Part shown: positions 26,501-33,871 of the stretch, in pieces
How the letters are laid out: each line of letters starts with the position of its first letter
How positions within the stretch are numbered: the stretch's first letter is position 1
From: Bacteroidia bacterium
Lineage (GTDB): Bacteria > Bacteroidota > Bacteroidia > JADZBD01
Assembly (NCBI GenBank): GCA_020852255.1
Contig: JADZBD010000002.1
Span: forward strand, 1 to 64,000
DNA: 64,000 nt
Direction of reading: 5' to 3'
Position numbers and translations under genes: made by a program
The notes under the pieces: generated by a model
The model's database searches: none
The model's input: only the letters and a program-made list of their open reading frames with translations
Told to the model about the DNA's origin: nothing

Positions 26501-27226
26501 TCAGCTATTTCCTTCACGTTTGAGTTGGCCTGTTGAAATCTTTCCTTCATACAACGCTTTCCCGATAATCACACCTGTACATCCGGCTTCCTCCAGTGTC
26601 CTGATATCTTCCAGGTCACGCACTCCCCCGCTGGCAATCAGTTTCATTTCCGGAAAGCGTTTCAGCAGGCTTCTGTAAAGGTCCAGAGAGGGTCCCTGCA
26701 TCATCCCGTCTGCCGTAACATCCGTGCAGAAAAAACTAAGCACTCCGCTTTCCATGTACATTTCAATAAACGAATATACATCCAATGATGTATCCTCTGT
26801 CCATCCTTTCACCGCGATCCTGCCATTTTTCACATCTGCCCCAAACAGAAATTTCTCCTTCCCGAATCGAAGCAGCCAGTCTTTTACCTTTTTGGGGTCG
26901 CGAATAGCGAGAGAACCTATCCCCGCCCATGCCGCTCCCGCATCAAACACTTGCTTCAGAATACTGTCATCCGAAATACCACCGCTAAAATCAATTTTCA
27001 ATCCGGTGCCGGAAGCTAATCGGCGCAGGACATCCAGATTCTTTACACTCCCGCTGCGGGCTCCGTCCAGATCAACCAGGTGAAGACGTTTTACTCCGGC
27101 TTTCTCAAACCGCAAGGCGATCTCCAGCGGGTCAGATGCGTAGACCTTTTTTCTCAAAAAATCTCCCTGCGTCAGGCGCACACACTCTCCGTTAATTATA
27201 TCAATGGCCGGAATAAGATCTATCAT
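26501..27226 (-). CDS. hisA: ProFAR isomerase
   Basis: 241 residues. LIPAIDIINGECVRLTQGD with the catalytic Asp, DFSGGISDD and IASGGVRDLEDI phosphate loops, and FFCTDVTADGM with the second catalytic Asp (T-D in place of the usual position in strand 5). A half-barrel duplication shared with HisF is evident. It carries out the Amadori isomerisation of ProFAR. It overlaps hisH by four bases. Confidence 0.96.
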   Translation of the reverse strand: MIDLIPAIDIINGECVRLTQGDFLRKKVYASDPLEIALRFEKAGVKRLHLVDLDGARSGSVKNLDVLRRLASGTGLKIDFSGGISDDSILKQVFDAGAAWAGIGSLAIRDPKKVKDWLLRFGKEKFLFGADVKNGRIAVKGWTEDTSLDVYSFIEMYMESGVLSFFCTDVTADGMMQGPSLDLYRSLLKRFPEMKLIASGGVRDLEDIRTLEEAGCTGVIIGKALYEGKISTGQLKREGNS

Positions 27227-27810
27227 AGCGCGAGAAAATTTTTCAGGATCAGTTCTCCGGCCCGCCCCGACCGCTCCGGGTGGAACTGAACTGCAAAAAA
27301 ATTAGTACTGTGTACTGCAGAGGAATAGTTTATACCATACATTGTGGTTGCATCGGTGTGGCCGCACAATTCCATATAATATCCGTGCACGAAATAATAA
27401 TATGCCATATCCGGAACGCCGGAGAACAGCGGACTTTTTCCGGGAACTTTTTGTGCTCTATTCCAACCGACCTGCGGCACCTTCAGATCACCCGAAAATT
27501 TAATCACCCGGGCCGGAATAATACCCAGACAGGCCGTATGGCCCTCTTCCGAAAATGTTCCCATCAGTTGCATACCCAGACAAATTCCCAGCACCGGTTG
27601 CCGTAGAGAAACAATCACTTTGTCCAGTCCCCGGGTCCTGAGATACTGCATCGCACCTGACGCTTCACCTACCCCCGGAAAAATTACTTTATCCGCACCA
27701 CGGATCACGTCCGGGTCATCCGAAAGAACTGCTTCAGCGCCCAATCGCTTTAATGCGAACTGTACAGACTGTACATTTCCGGCATTGTATTTAATAATCA
27801 CCGTCTTCAT
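27223..27810 (-). CDS. hisH: Imidazole glycerol phosphate synthase glutaminase subunit
   Basis: 195 residues, class I glutamine amidotransferase. GICLGMQLMG contains the nucleophile Cys; VQFHPERSG supplies the His and Glu of the triad. It releases ammonia from glutamine and channels it to HisF. The start codon overlaps the hisB stop (TAATG) and the end overlaps hisA by four bases, so the order hisB-hisH-hisA is translationally coupled. Confidence 0.96.
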   Translation of the reverse strand: MKTVIIKYNAGNVQSVQFALKRLGAEAVLSDDPDVIRGADKVIFPGVGEASGAMQYLRTRGLDKVIVSLRQPVLGICLGMQLMGTFSEEGHTACLGIIPARVIKFSGDLKVPQVGWNRAQKVPGKSPLFSGVPDMAYYYFVHGYYMELCGHTDATTMYGINYSSAVHSTNFFAVQFHPERSGRAGELILKNFLAL

Positions 27811-28916
27811 TATATCATTCCTTTCGTAGTAGGCAGTATTCCCCGGGTGTCGCGGGTAACCGCCATCTTTATTGCTTTTGCAAACGCTTTGAATATGGAC
27901 TCTATCTTGTGATGCTCGTTGTCTCCTTCCGCTTTGATATTAAGATTGCACCGTGCCGCATCCGAAAATGATTTAAAGAAGTGATAGAACATTTCGGCAG
28001 GCATATCGCCCACCTTCTCCCGTTTGAATTCAGCCGACCATTCTATCCATGCTCTGCCTCCAAAGTCGATTGCCACCGAGGAGAGGCAATCATCCATCGG
28101 GAGATAAAACCCGTAGCGTTCTATTCCCCGTTTGTTACCCAATGCCTGCGCAAAGGCTTCACCCAGCGCGATGCCGGTATCTTCAATCGTGTGATGTTCA
28201 TCAATGTGCAAATCACCTTTTGCGGTAATACTGAGATCCAGTCCTCCATGACGGGCCAGCTGATCCAGCATGTGGTCAAAGAAATTCAAGCCGGTATCGA
28301 TAGCTGAAATGCCCGACCCCGATAGATTAAGTGCAACACGGATTTTTGTTTCGTTCGTATTTCTCTCGTGTACAACCGTACGGCACACCCGCACCAGGTA
28401 ATGATAAATCTCCTGCCAGTTACCTGCCACAAGATCAATCTTACTTTCCCATCCCGACGGATCATCATAATTGCGGATCAGCACGGCACGACTGCCCAGG
28501 TTCACCGCCAGTTTAACATCCGTGATCCGGTCGCCGATCACTACAGAAGATGCAAGATCATAATCGCCGGATAAATATTTTTTCAGCATTCCGGTGTTGG
28601 GTTTCCGGGTGGGAAGATTCTCCTTCTCAAAGGATTTGTCCACACAAACTTCAGAAAAACGGATACCCTCTCTTTCCAGTGCTCTCATCATTTTCCCCTG
28701 CACAAGGTCAAACGCTTCCTGCGGATAAGCGGCGGTTCCGAGGCCATCCTGATTGGTCACCATGACCAGTTCGAAATCGAGTTCGCGGCATATCTTTCCC
28801 AGCCAGGTGAAAACTCCCGGAATAAATTCCAGCTTATCCAGGCTGTCAATCTGAAAGTTATCCGGAGGTTCCCATATCAGTGTTCCATCGCGGTCAATAA
28901 ATAAAATCTTTTTCAT
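27810..28916 (-). CDS. hisB: Bifunctional histidinol-phosphatase / imidazole glycerol phosphate dehydratase
   Basis: 368 residues from the ATG at 28916 (MKKILFIDRDGTL). A longer frame begins at 29000 inside hisC but its extra 28 residues are not family-like. Residues 1-~165 are a HAD phosphatase with the DRDGT nucleophile motif; residues ~175-368 are IGPD with HHTIED and EHHKIE, the two Mn-binding histidine motifs. It catalyses steps 7 and 9 of the pathway. The fused form is known from enterobacteria and many Bacteroidota. Two bases separate it from the hisC stop. Confidence 0.96.
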   Translation of the reverse strand: MKKILFIDRDGTLIWEPPDNFQIDSLDKLEFIPGVFTWLGKICRELDFELVMVTNQDGLGTAAYPQEAFDLVQGKMMRALEREGIRFSEVCVDKSFEKENLPTRKPNTGMLKKYLSGDYDLASSVVIGDRITDVKLAVNLGSRAVLIRNYDDPSGWESKIDLVAGNWQEIYHYLVRVCRTVVHERNTNETKIRVALNLSGSGISAIDTGLNFFDHMLDQLARHGGLDLSITAKGDLHIDEHHTIEDTGIALGEAFAQALGNKRGIERYGFYLPMDDCLSSVAIDFGGRAWIEWSAEFKREKVGDMPAEMFYHFFKSFSDAARCNLNIKAEGDNEHHKIESIFKAFAKAIKMAVTRDTRGILPTTKGMI

Positions 28917-28918
28917 CG

Positions 28919-29974
28919 TTATGTTGTAAGCGTTAATGTGTTGAGTAAGTTCAGCAGGATGGTGTTTTGCTCCATCGTTCCTATTGTTATTCTGAGGCAT
29001 CCCTCACATAATGGCACATCCGACCTGTCACGCACCACCACACCAGCCCGGAGAAGCGAAGCGTATATTTTTTTTGGATCCCTCACCTTCACCAGTAGAA
29101 AGTTCGCATCCGAGGGGTAAACTTTTTCCACGAGCTTGCATTGTTCAAGAGCTGCCGCCAGTAATTTCCTGTTGGTGATGATGATCCTGACCGCATTGTC
29201 CGTCCATGTTTCATTTGCAAGTGCATTCAGTGCCGCTTTCTGGGTAAGGGTACTGATGTTGTAGGGAGGTTTAACTGCGTTGAAATACCTGATCACCTGC
29301 CTGCTGGCAACAGCAATACCTAAGCGAATTCCGGCCATACCCATCGCTTTAGAGAATGTTTGCAGTACAACCAAATTAGGGTACTTCTCAATGAGTCCGG
29401 TCAGCGACGGCTGGCCGGAAAAGTGAACATATGCCTCATCCACCACCACTATACCCGGAAAAGTGTCAAGCACACGCAGAATCTGTTCAGCCGGAAAACA
29501 GTTTCCGCTGGGATTATTCGGAGAACAAATGAATACGAGTTTCAATTGCCTCTGATCCTTCATACGGGAAAAGTCTTTTTCCGGAAACGTAAAATCAGGA
29601 CCCAAGGGCAGATTTACAATTTCCACACCATTAATGGAAGCTGCTACGGCATACATCCCATACGTTGGCGGAAAAAGCAGCACTTTATCCGTACCCGGAT
29701 CACAGAAAATGCGAAAAAGAAGATCAATGGCTTCATCTGACCCATTTCCCAGGAAGAGCTGAGAAGGGCTAACGTTCAGCCGTTTTGCGAGCGCGTTTTT
29801 AAGTTTCCGCTGAAACGGGTCGGGATAACGGTTCATCCCTTTTTCTTCAGGGTCACCGAGGCAGTTTTCATTGGCATCCAGGAAAACCGAAGCCTCACCG
29901 TTAAACTCATCCCTTGCGGAAGAATACGGCCTGAGTTGCCTTATGTTTTCCCGAACCAGCAGGTCTATATTCAT
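28919..29974 (-). CDS. hisC: Histidinol-phosphate aminotransferase
   Basis: 351 residues, PLP fold type I. GNGSDEAIDLL binds cofactor phosphate, SPNNPSGN and VVDEAYVHF contact the ring, LQTFSKAMGMAG holds the Schiff-base Lys, and LRITIG includes the substrate carboxylate Arg. It transfers the amino group from glutamate to imidazole acetol phosphate. The start overlaps the end of hisD by four bases. Confidence 0.96.
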   Translation of the reverse strand: MNIDLLVRENIRQLRPYSSARDEFNGEASVFLDANENCLGDPEEKGMNRYPDPFQRKLKNALAKRLNVSPSQLFLGNGSDEAIDLLFRIFCDPGTDKVLLFPPTYGMYAVAASINGVEIVNLPLGPDFTFPEKDFSRMKDQRQLKLVFICSPNNPSGNCFPAEQILRVLDTFPGIVVVDEAYVHFSGQPSLTGLIEKYPNLVVLQTFSKAMGMAGIRLGIAVASRQVIRYFNAVKPPYNISTLTQKAALNALANETWTDNAVRIIITNRKLLAAALEQCKLVEKVYPSDANFLLVKVRDPKKIYASLLRAGVVVRDRSDVPLCEGCLRITIGTMEQNTILLNLLNTLTLTT

Positions 29975-31269
29975 TTCATTTCCTTTTTGCTTCCTTTTAG
30001 CCGGATTCGTACGGCCTCCGCATGCGCTTCAAGTCCTTCCGCCCGTGCCATAGTGATAACGGAAGGACCCAGGCGAACGAGGCCGGCCTGACTCACTTCC
30101 TGAAAAGTAATCTTCTTCACAAAACTGTCTACCGACACCCCTGACCATGCCCGGGCGTATCCGTTCGTGGGAAGAGTATGATTCGGACCCGTTGCATAAT
30201 CGCCAAGACTTTCACAGGAATAATTTCCAATAAATACAGAGCCGGCATTACAAACTCCGGAAGCATACATCTTTGCTTTCCTGCATGCCAGTATCAGGTG
30301 CTCCGGAGCATAATCATTTATCCAGTTCATTCCCTCCCGCATACTCCGGACCAGGATGGCCCTGCTTTCGGCTAGTGAGCGACGCGCAGTGGATGCTCTC
30401 GGTAAATTCTTCAACTGAGCTTCCAGTTCCCTGTTAACCTGTTCGGCAAAACGACGATTATCCGTAACCAATATTACCTGTGAATCAGGACCATGTTCGG
30501 CCTGTGACAAAAGATCTGCTGCTACAAAAGAAGCATTCGCGGAAGTATCTGCCAACACTGCCACTTCCGAAGGACCAGCGGGCATATCAACAGCTATCCC
30601 TTCCGAGAGCACCCTCTGCTTTGCAAGCGTTACATAGCGGTTCCCCGGCCCGAATATTTTGTCGCAGGGGCGAATGGTCTCGGTTCCATAGGCCATAGCC
30701 GCCACTGCCTGAGCGCCACCGCAGCGGACAATTTTTCTTACACCAGCCTTCGCCGCAGCGTACAGAATGGCCGGGTGTATACTTCCATCTTTACCCGGAG
30801 GAGTGAATATCACCACCTCCCGGCAACCCGCAAGCCGTGCAGGAATTCCCAGCATGAGTACCGTTGAGAACAAAGGAGCAGTTCCCCCGGGAATGTATAA
30901 ACCGACTCTTGTTACAGGAACCGATTTCCTCCATGCTTTTACGCCGGGCATAATCATTACCGCTTTTTCCTTTTCACACTGCGACTTGTGAAAACGGCTA
31001 ATATTTTTTGCTGCAAGATCGATCGCTTTTTTCAAATCCGGATCAAGTTTCACTGTACCCGCTCCCGGTACCCGTATTTCCAGCTCATGGGGAAAATATC
31101 CGTCCAGTTCCAACGTGAGCTCACGCAACGCCTTATCACCCTCCGCTCTCACCCGGCGCAGAATTTCGTTAACGCTTTCACGCACCGGTTCCGCGCCCAA
31201 AGAAGGTCGTAAAAGCGAAGCGCGCTTTTCCTCCCTGCTCATACTATTCCACTCGAATGTTCTTAGCAT
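29971..31269 (-). CDS. hisD: Histidinol dehydrogenase
   Basis: 432 residues, full length. VGLYIPGGTAPLFSTVLM, MPAGPSEVAVLAD, DLLSQAEHGPDSQV (zinc ligands) and NHTLPTNGYARAWSGVSVDSF (substrate and zinc contact) are all present. It performs the last two oxidations from histidinol to histidine with NAD and Zn. It lies 25 bases after the hisG stop. Confidence 0.97.
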   Translation of the reverse strand: MLRTFEWNSMSREEKRASLLRPSLGAEPVRESVNEILRRVRAEGDKALRELTLELDGYFPHELEIRVPGAGTVKLDPDLKKAIDLAAKNISRFHKSQCEKEKAVMIMPGVKAWRKSVPVTRVGLYIPGGTAPLFSTVLMLGIPARLAGCREVVIFTPPGKDGSIHPAILYAAAKAGVRKIVRCGGAQAVAAMAYGTETIRPCDKIFGPGNRYVTLAKQRVLSEGIAVDMPAGPSEVAVLADTSANASFVAADLLSQAEHGPDSQVILVTDNRRFAEQVNRELEAQLKNLPRASTARRSLAESRAILVRSMREGMNWINDYAPEHLILACRKAKMYASGVCNAGSVFIGNYSCESLGDYATGPNHTLPTNGYARAWSGVSVDSFVKKITFQEVSQAGLVRLGPSVITMARAEGLEAHAEAVRIRLKGSKKEMK

Positions 31270-31294
31270 TTTCCTTTGTTTTCAGGTAGTGATT

Positions 31295-32152
31295 TCATAT
31301 GATCATTTTCTCTATAGGAACAACGAGGATACCCTGTGCGCCATTTTTCTTCAGCAGTTCAATGATTTCCCAAAAATCATCCTCCTTAACCACACTGTGC
31401 ACAGAGCTCCAGCCCTTCCGGTGCAACGGAAGAATCGTAGGGCTTTTCATGCCGGGAAGAATCGAGCAGATTTTATCCAGCTTTTTATCCGGCACATTCA
31501 GCAGAATATACTTGTTGTTCCCGGCCTGGCGGAGTGCATTGATCCGGAACAGGAGGCGGGAAAGCAGTACCCTTTTCTCCTTTCCCAGTGATTTACCCGC
31601 CACCAGCATCGCCTGTGACTTCATTACCGTTTCCACCTCCTTCAGGCCGTTTGAAAAAAGCGTACTGCCTGAACTTACAAGATCACAGATCGCATCCGAT
31701 AATCCGATCCCGGGAGCAATCTCCACAGATCCGCTGATTGTATGAATGTCTGCCCGCACTCTTTTTCGTTTCAAAAAATCGCTCAGCAGATCCGGATAAC
31801 TGGTTGCAATCCTTTTGCCGTTAATACTCTGTATTCCTTTCCAGTCCATTTCCTTCGGTACCGCAAGCGAGAGGCGGCATCTGCCGAATCCCAGAGGAAG
31901 TACGTTTTCCACCCGCCTTTTCTTCTCTTCCAGCACATTTTCGCCGACGATTCCAATATCGGCCACCCCGTCCTGCACATACTGAGGGATATCATCGTCG
32001 CGGAAGAAGTACACTTCCAAAGGGAAGTTATGAGCCTCTGCCTTTAGTTTATTCATTCCATTATTGATCACGATGCCACATTCACGGAGCATCCGGAGGG
32101 AGTCGTCGAATAAACGACCTGATTTCTGTACTGCGATCTTAAGTTTTGTCAT
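31295..32152 (-). CDS. hisG: ATP phosphoribosyltransferase, long form
   Basis: 285 residues, the long form that carries its own C-terminal ACT-like regulatory domain (~210-285) and so needs no HisZ. IAVQKSGRL at the start, DIGIVGEN, and EIAPGIGLSDAICDLVSSGSTL (PRPP loop) are typical. It makes PR-ATP from ATP and PRPP and in this family is feedback-inhibited by histidine. The ATG lies 12 bases after the T-run of the leader terminator, so transcription of the structural genes depends on read-through of that attenuator. Confidence 0.97.
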   Translation of the reverse strand: MTKLKIAVQKSGRLFDDSLRMLRECGIVINNGMNKLKAEAHNFPLEVYFFRDDDIPQYVQDGVADIGIVGENVLEEKKRRVENVLPLGFGRCRLSLAVPKEMDWKGIQSINGKRIATSYPDLLSDFLKRKRVRADIHTISGSVEIAPGIGLSDAICDLVSSGSTLFSNGLKEVETVMKSQAMLVAGKSLGKEKRVLLSRLLFRINALRQAGNNKYILLNVPDKKLDKICSILPGMKSPTILPLHRKGWSSVHSVVKEDDFWEIIELLKKNGAQGILVVPIEKMII

Positions 32153-32164
32153 ACGAACAAGTGT

Positions 32165-32197
32165 TAAATAAAAAAGGGCTTACCACTGGTAAGCCCT
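32165..32197 (-). terminator. Attenuator terminator of the his operon
   Basis: On the minus strand AGGGCTTACC (32197-32188), loop AGT, GGTAAGCCCT (32184-32175) makes a perfect 10-bp stem followed by TTTTTATTT. It lies between the leader peptide gene and hisG. The segment GGTAGGCC (32229-32222), which overlaps the leader stop codon, can pair over eight bases (one G-U) with GGCTTACC of the terminator's 5' arm, giving a mutually exclusive antiterminator. Confidence 0.9.
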
Positions 32198-32224
32198 GTA
32201 TCATTTTGCACAATACCCTGCGGC

Positions 32225-32275
32225 CTACCCTTTCGGATAAGAAGCGTGATGGTGATTGTGGAATTGGTTATTCAT
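32225..32275 (-). CDS. hisL: Histidine operon leader peptide
   Basis: A 16-codon ORF, MNNQFHNHHHASYPKG followed by TAG, too short for ordinary gene calling. Four of its 16 codons are His (positions 6, 8, 9, 10), it lies 72 bases upstream of hisG, and it is followed by the attenuator hairpin. By analogy with enterobacterial hisL, a shortage of charged tRNA-His would stall the ribosome at codons 6-10. That leaves GGTAGGCC, 17 bases beyond the last His codon, free to pair with the terminator and let transcription continue; with histidine plentiful the ribosome reaches the stop codon and covers that segment. A -7 element ends 8 bases before the ATG, so the mRNA may have almost no 5' leader. Confidence 0.88.
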   Translation of the reverse strand: MNNQFHNHHHASYPKG

Positions 32276-32282
32276 CCGGCGG

Positions 32283-32290
32283 CAAATATA
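32283..32290 (-). promoter_or_regulatory. -7 promoter element of the his operon
   Basis: Minus-strand TATATTTG, a perfect TANNTTTG match. No TTG is found at the expected distance upstream. It places the transcription start within a few bases of the leader ATG at 32275. Confidence 0.6.
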
Positions 32291-32311
32291 TGAATATTTT
32301 TAAATACACGG

Positions 32312-32319
32312 TATCTTTG
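32312..32319 (+). promoter_or_regulatory. -7 promoter element for the ChaN-like gene
   Basis: TATCTTTG, a perfect match, 15 bases before the ATG at 32335. It is back to back with the his promoter, 21 bases away. Confidence 0.65.
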
Positions 32320-32334
32320 CCAAAATCATAAAAA

Positions 32335-33189
32335 ATGAAAAAATCGCTCTATGTCATTCTGGCTGCTATTGGCCTGGGATTCACCGGAAGTAAGGAAGCC
32401 TATAAATTCTTTGATCAGGCGGGTAAGGAAAGTAAATATGAGGCGGTGCTGAAAGCGGCAGCAGAAGCTGACATCGTTTTTTTCGGGGAGCTGCATGATA
32501 ACCCCATCCATCACTGGTTGCAATATGAGCTGGCAAAAGATCTCCACGAACTAAAGAAAACGAATCTGCTGATGGGTGCGGAAATGCTTGAATCGGACGA
32601 TCAGCTGGTAGTGAATGAGTACCTGACCGGAAAGATTTCCGAAAAAACCTTTAAAGATGAATGCAAATTATGGCCGAACCACAAAACAGATTACAAACCC
32701 CTTTTGGATTTTGCAAAAACATATAAACTACAATTCATCGCAACCAATATTCCCAGAAGGTATGCCAACCTGGTATACACCAAAGGACTCTCCGCGTTAG
32801 ACAGCCTGGAACCCGGAGCGAAGCAGTGGATGGTGCCGCTTCCAATGAAATACAACGGCGATCTCAAATGCTATAAAGACATTGTGGCGAACGCAGGCGG
32901 GCATGGAGGAGATAACCTTCCCAAATCACAAGCGATCAAAGATGCCACCATGGCCCATTTCATTCTGAAAAACTGGTCAAAGGGAAAACTTTTCCTTCAC
33001 TTCAACGGCAGCTATCATTCCAACTACCATGAAAGCATCTGCTGGTACCTGAAGCAGGAAAAGCCCGACCTTAAGATCGTGGTAATATCATCGGCAATGC
33101 AGAAGTCTCTCGCCGTTCTGGAGAAGGAAAATGAGAAACTGGGCGATTTTGTTCTGGTGACGCCTGAAAACATGACCCGTACCCATTGA
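32335..33189 (+). CDS. ChaN-like (Cofac_haem_bdg_2) probable haem-binding protein
   Basis: 284 residues. The N-terminus MKKSLYVILAAIGLGFTG is hydrophobic and probably a signal peptide, without a lipobox Cys. FFGELHDNPIHHWLQ, LLMGAEMLESDDQ and the later HFILKNWSKGKLFLHFNGSYHS match the ChaN/PF04187 family, in which a conserved GE-x-H motif and downstream residues bind haem or a related cofactor. Family members are periplasmic or outer-membrane and linked to iron uptake; here no iron gene is adjacent and no Fur box was recognised. Two bases separate it from tag. Confidence 0.8.
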   Translation: MKKSLYVILAAIGLGFTGSKEAYKFFDQAGKESKYEAVLKAAAEADIVFFGELHDNPIHHWLQYELAKDLHELKKTNLLMGAEMLESDDQLVVNEYLTGKISEKTFKDECKLWPNHKTDYKPLLDFAKTYKLQFIATNIPRRYANLVYTKGLSALDSLEPGAKQWMVPLPMKYNGDLKCYKDIVANAGGHGGDNLPKSQAIKDATMAHFILKNWSKGKLFLHFNGSYHSNYHESICWYLKQEKPDLKIVVISSAMQKSLAVLEKENEKLGDFVLVTPENMTRTH

Positions 33190-33190
33190 A

Positions 33191-33757
33191 ATGAAAAAAG
33201 AAAAAAACCGTTGCGCCTGGTGTCTCAGGGATCCGCTTTACATGGAGTACCATGATAAAGAATGGGGTCGTCCGGTGCATGACGACCGTATACTGTTTGA
33301 ATTCCTGGTTTTGGAAAGCTTTCAGGCCGGACTAAGCTGGCTCACGGTTCTGAAGAAGCGGGAAAATTTCAGAAAAGCCTTCAGCGGCTTTGATCCGAAG
33401 AAAGTAGCCAGATATGATGCGAAGAAAAAAACAAGGCTCCTGCAGGATGCAGGCATTATCCGGAACCGGCTCAAAATAGAGGCAGCGGTGAACAATGCTG
33501 CCCGTTTCCTTGAAGTGCAGAAGGAATTCGGGAGCTTTGATAAATACATATGGCAATTCACGGGAGGAAAAACACAGAAGAATCACTTCCGTAAACTCAG
33601 TGAGATTCCCGCCTCCACCACCCTATCTGATGCAATGAGTAAGGACATGGGAAGGCGGGGTTTTAAGTTCCGCGGCAGCACCATTTGCTATGCATTTATG
33701 CAGGCCGTAGGAATTGTTGATGACCATCTGCTGAGCTGCTATCGCAGAAATCGCTGA
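33191..33757 (+). CDS. tag: DNA-3-methyladenine glycosylase I
   Basis: 188 residues. RCAWCLRDPLYMEYHDKEWG at the start and VDDHLLSC at the end supply the zinc site: Cys8, His21, His179 and Cys183, with the same spacings as E. coli Tag (4/17/175/179). FEFLVLESFQAGLSW holds the catalytic Glu and HhH-superfamily residues. It removes 3-methyladenine from alkylated DNA as the first step of base excision repair. It starts right after the ChaN-like gene and probably shares its transcript. Confidence 0.95.
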   Translation: MKKEKNRCAWCLRDPLYMEYHDKEWGRPVHDDRILFEFLVLESFQAGLSWLTVLKKRENFRKAFSGFDPKKVARYDAKKKTRLLQDAGIIRNRLKIEAAVNNAARFLEVQKEFGSFDKYIWQFTGGKTQKNHFRKLSEIPASTTLSDAMSKDMGRRGFKFRGSTICYAFMQAVGIVDDHLLSCYRRNR

Positions 33758-33807
33758 TTTCCTGTATTTTAAGGTTTCAACAATCTTCTTATTCTGTAGA
33801 AAACCAA

Positions 33808-33838
33808 TTGTGGGAGGCAGGGAGTTGACCTATCTTTG
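33808..33838 (+). promoter_or_regulatory. Full Bacteroidota promoter for the secreted PKD protein
   Basis: TTG at 33808-33810, a 20-base spacer, then TATCTTTG at 33831-33838: both consensus elements at the ideal distance. The ATG at 33872 follows 33 bases later. It argues against the longer start at 33836, which would overlap the -7 element. Confidence 0.8.
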
Positions 33839-33871
33839 TGCCCGCAAAAAAAACTAATCAAAAACCATCCA

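Noticed and set aside
28917-29000. Longer hisB start overlapping hisC by ~80 bases
   Set aside because: The extra residues are Asn/His-rich read-through of hisC; the family starts at MKKILFIDRDGTL (28916), two bases after the hisC stop.
32175-32197. Hairpin as an ordinary terminator of an upstream gene
   Set aside because: The gene upstream on that strand is the leader peptide only; its position 12 bases before hisG and the competing pairing make attenuation the better reading.
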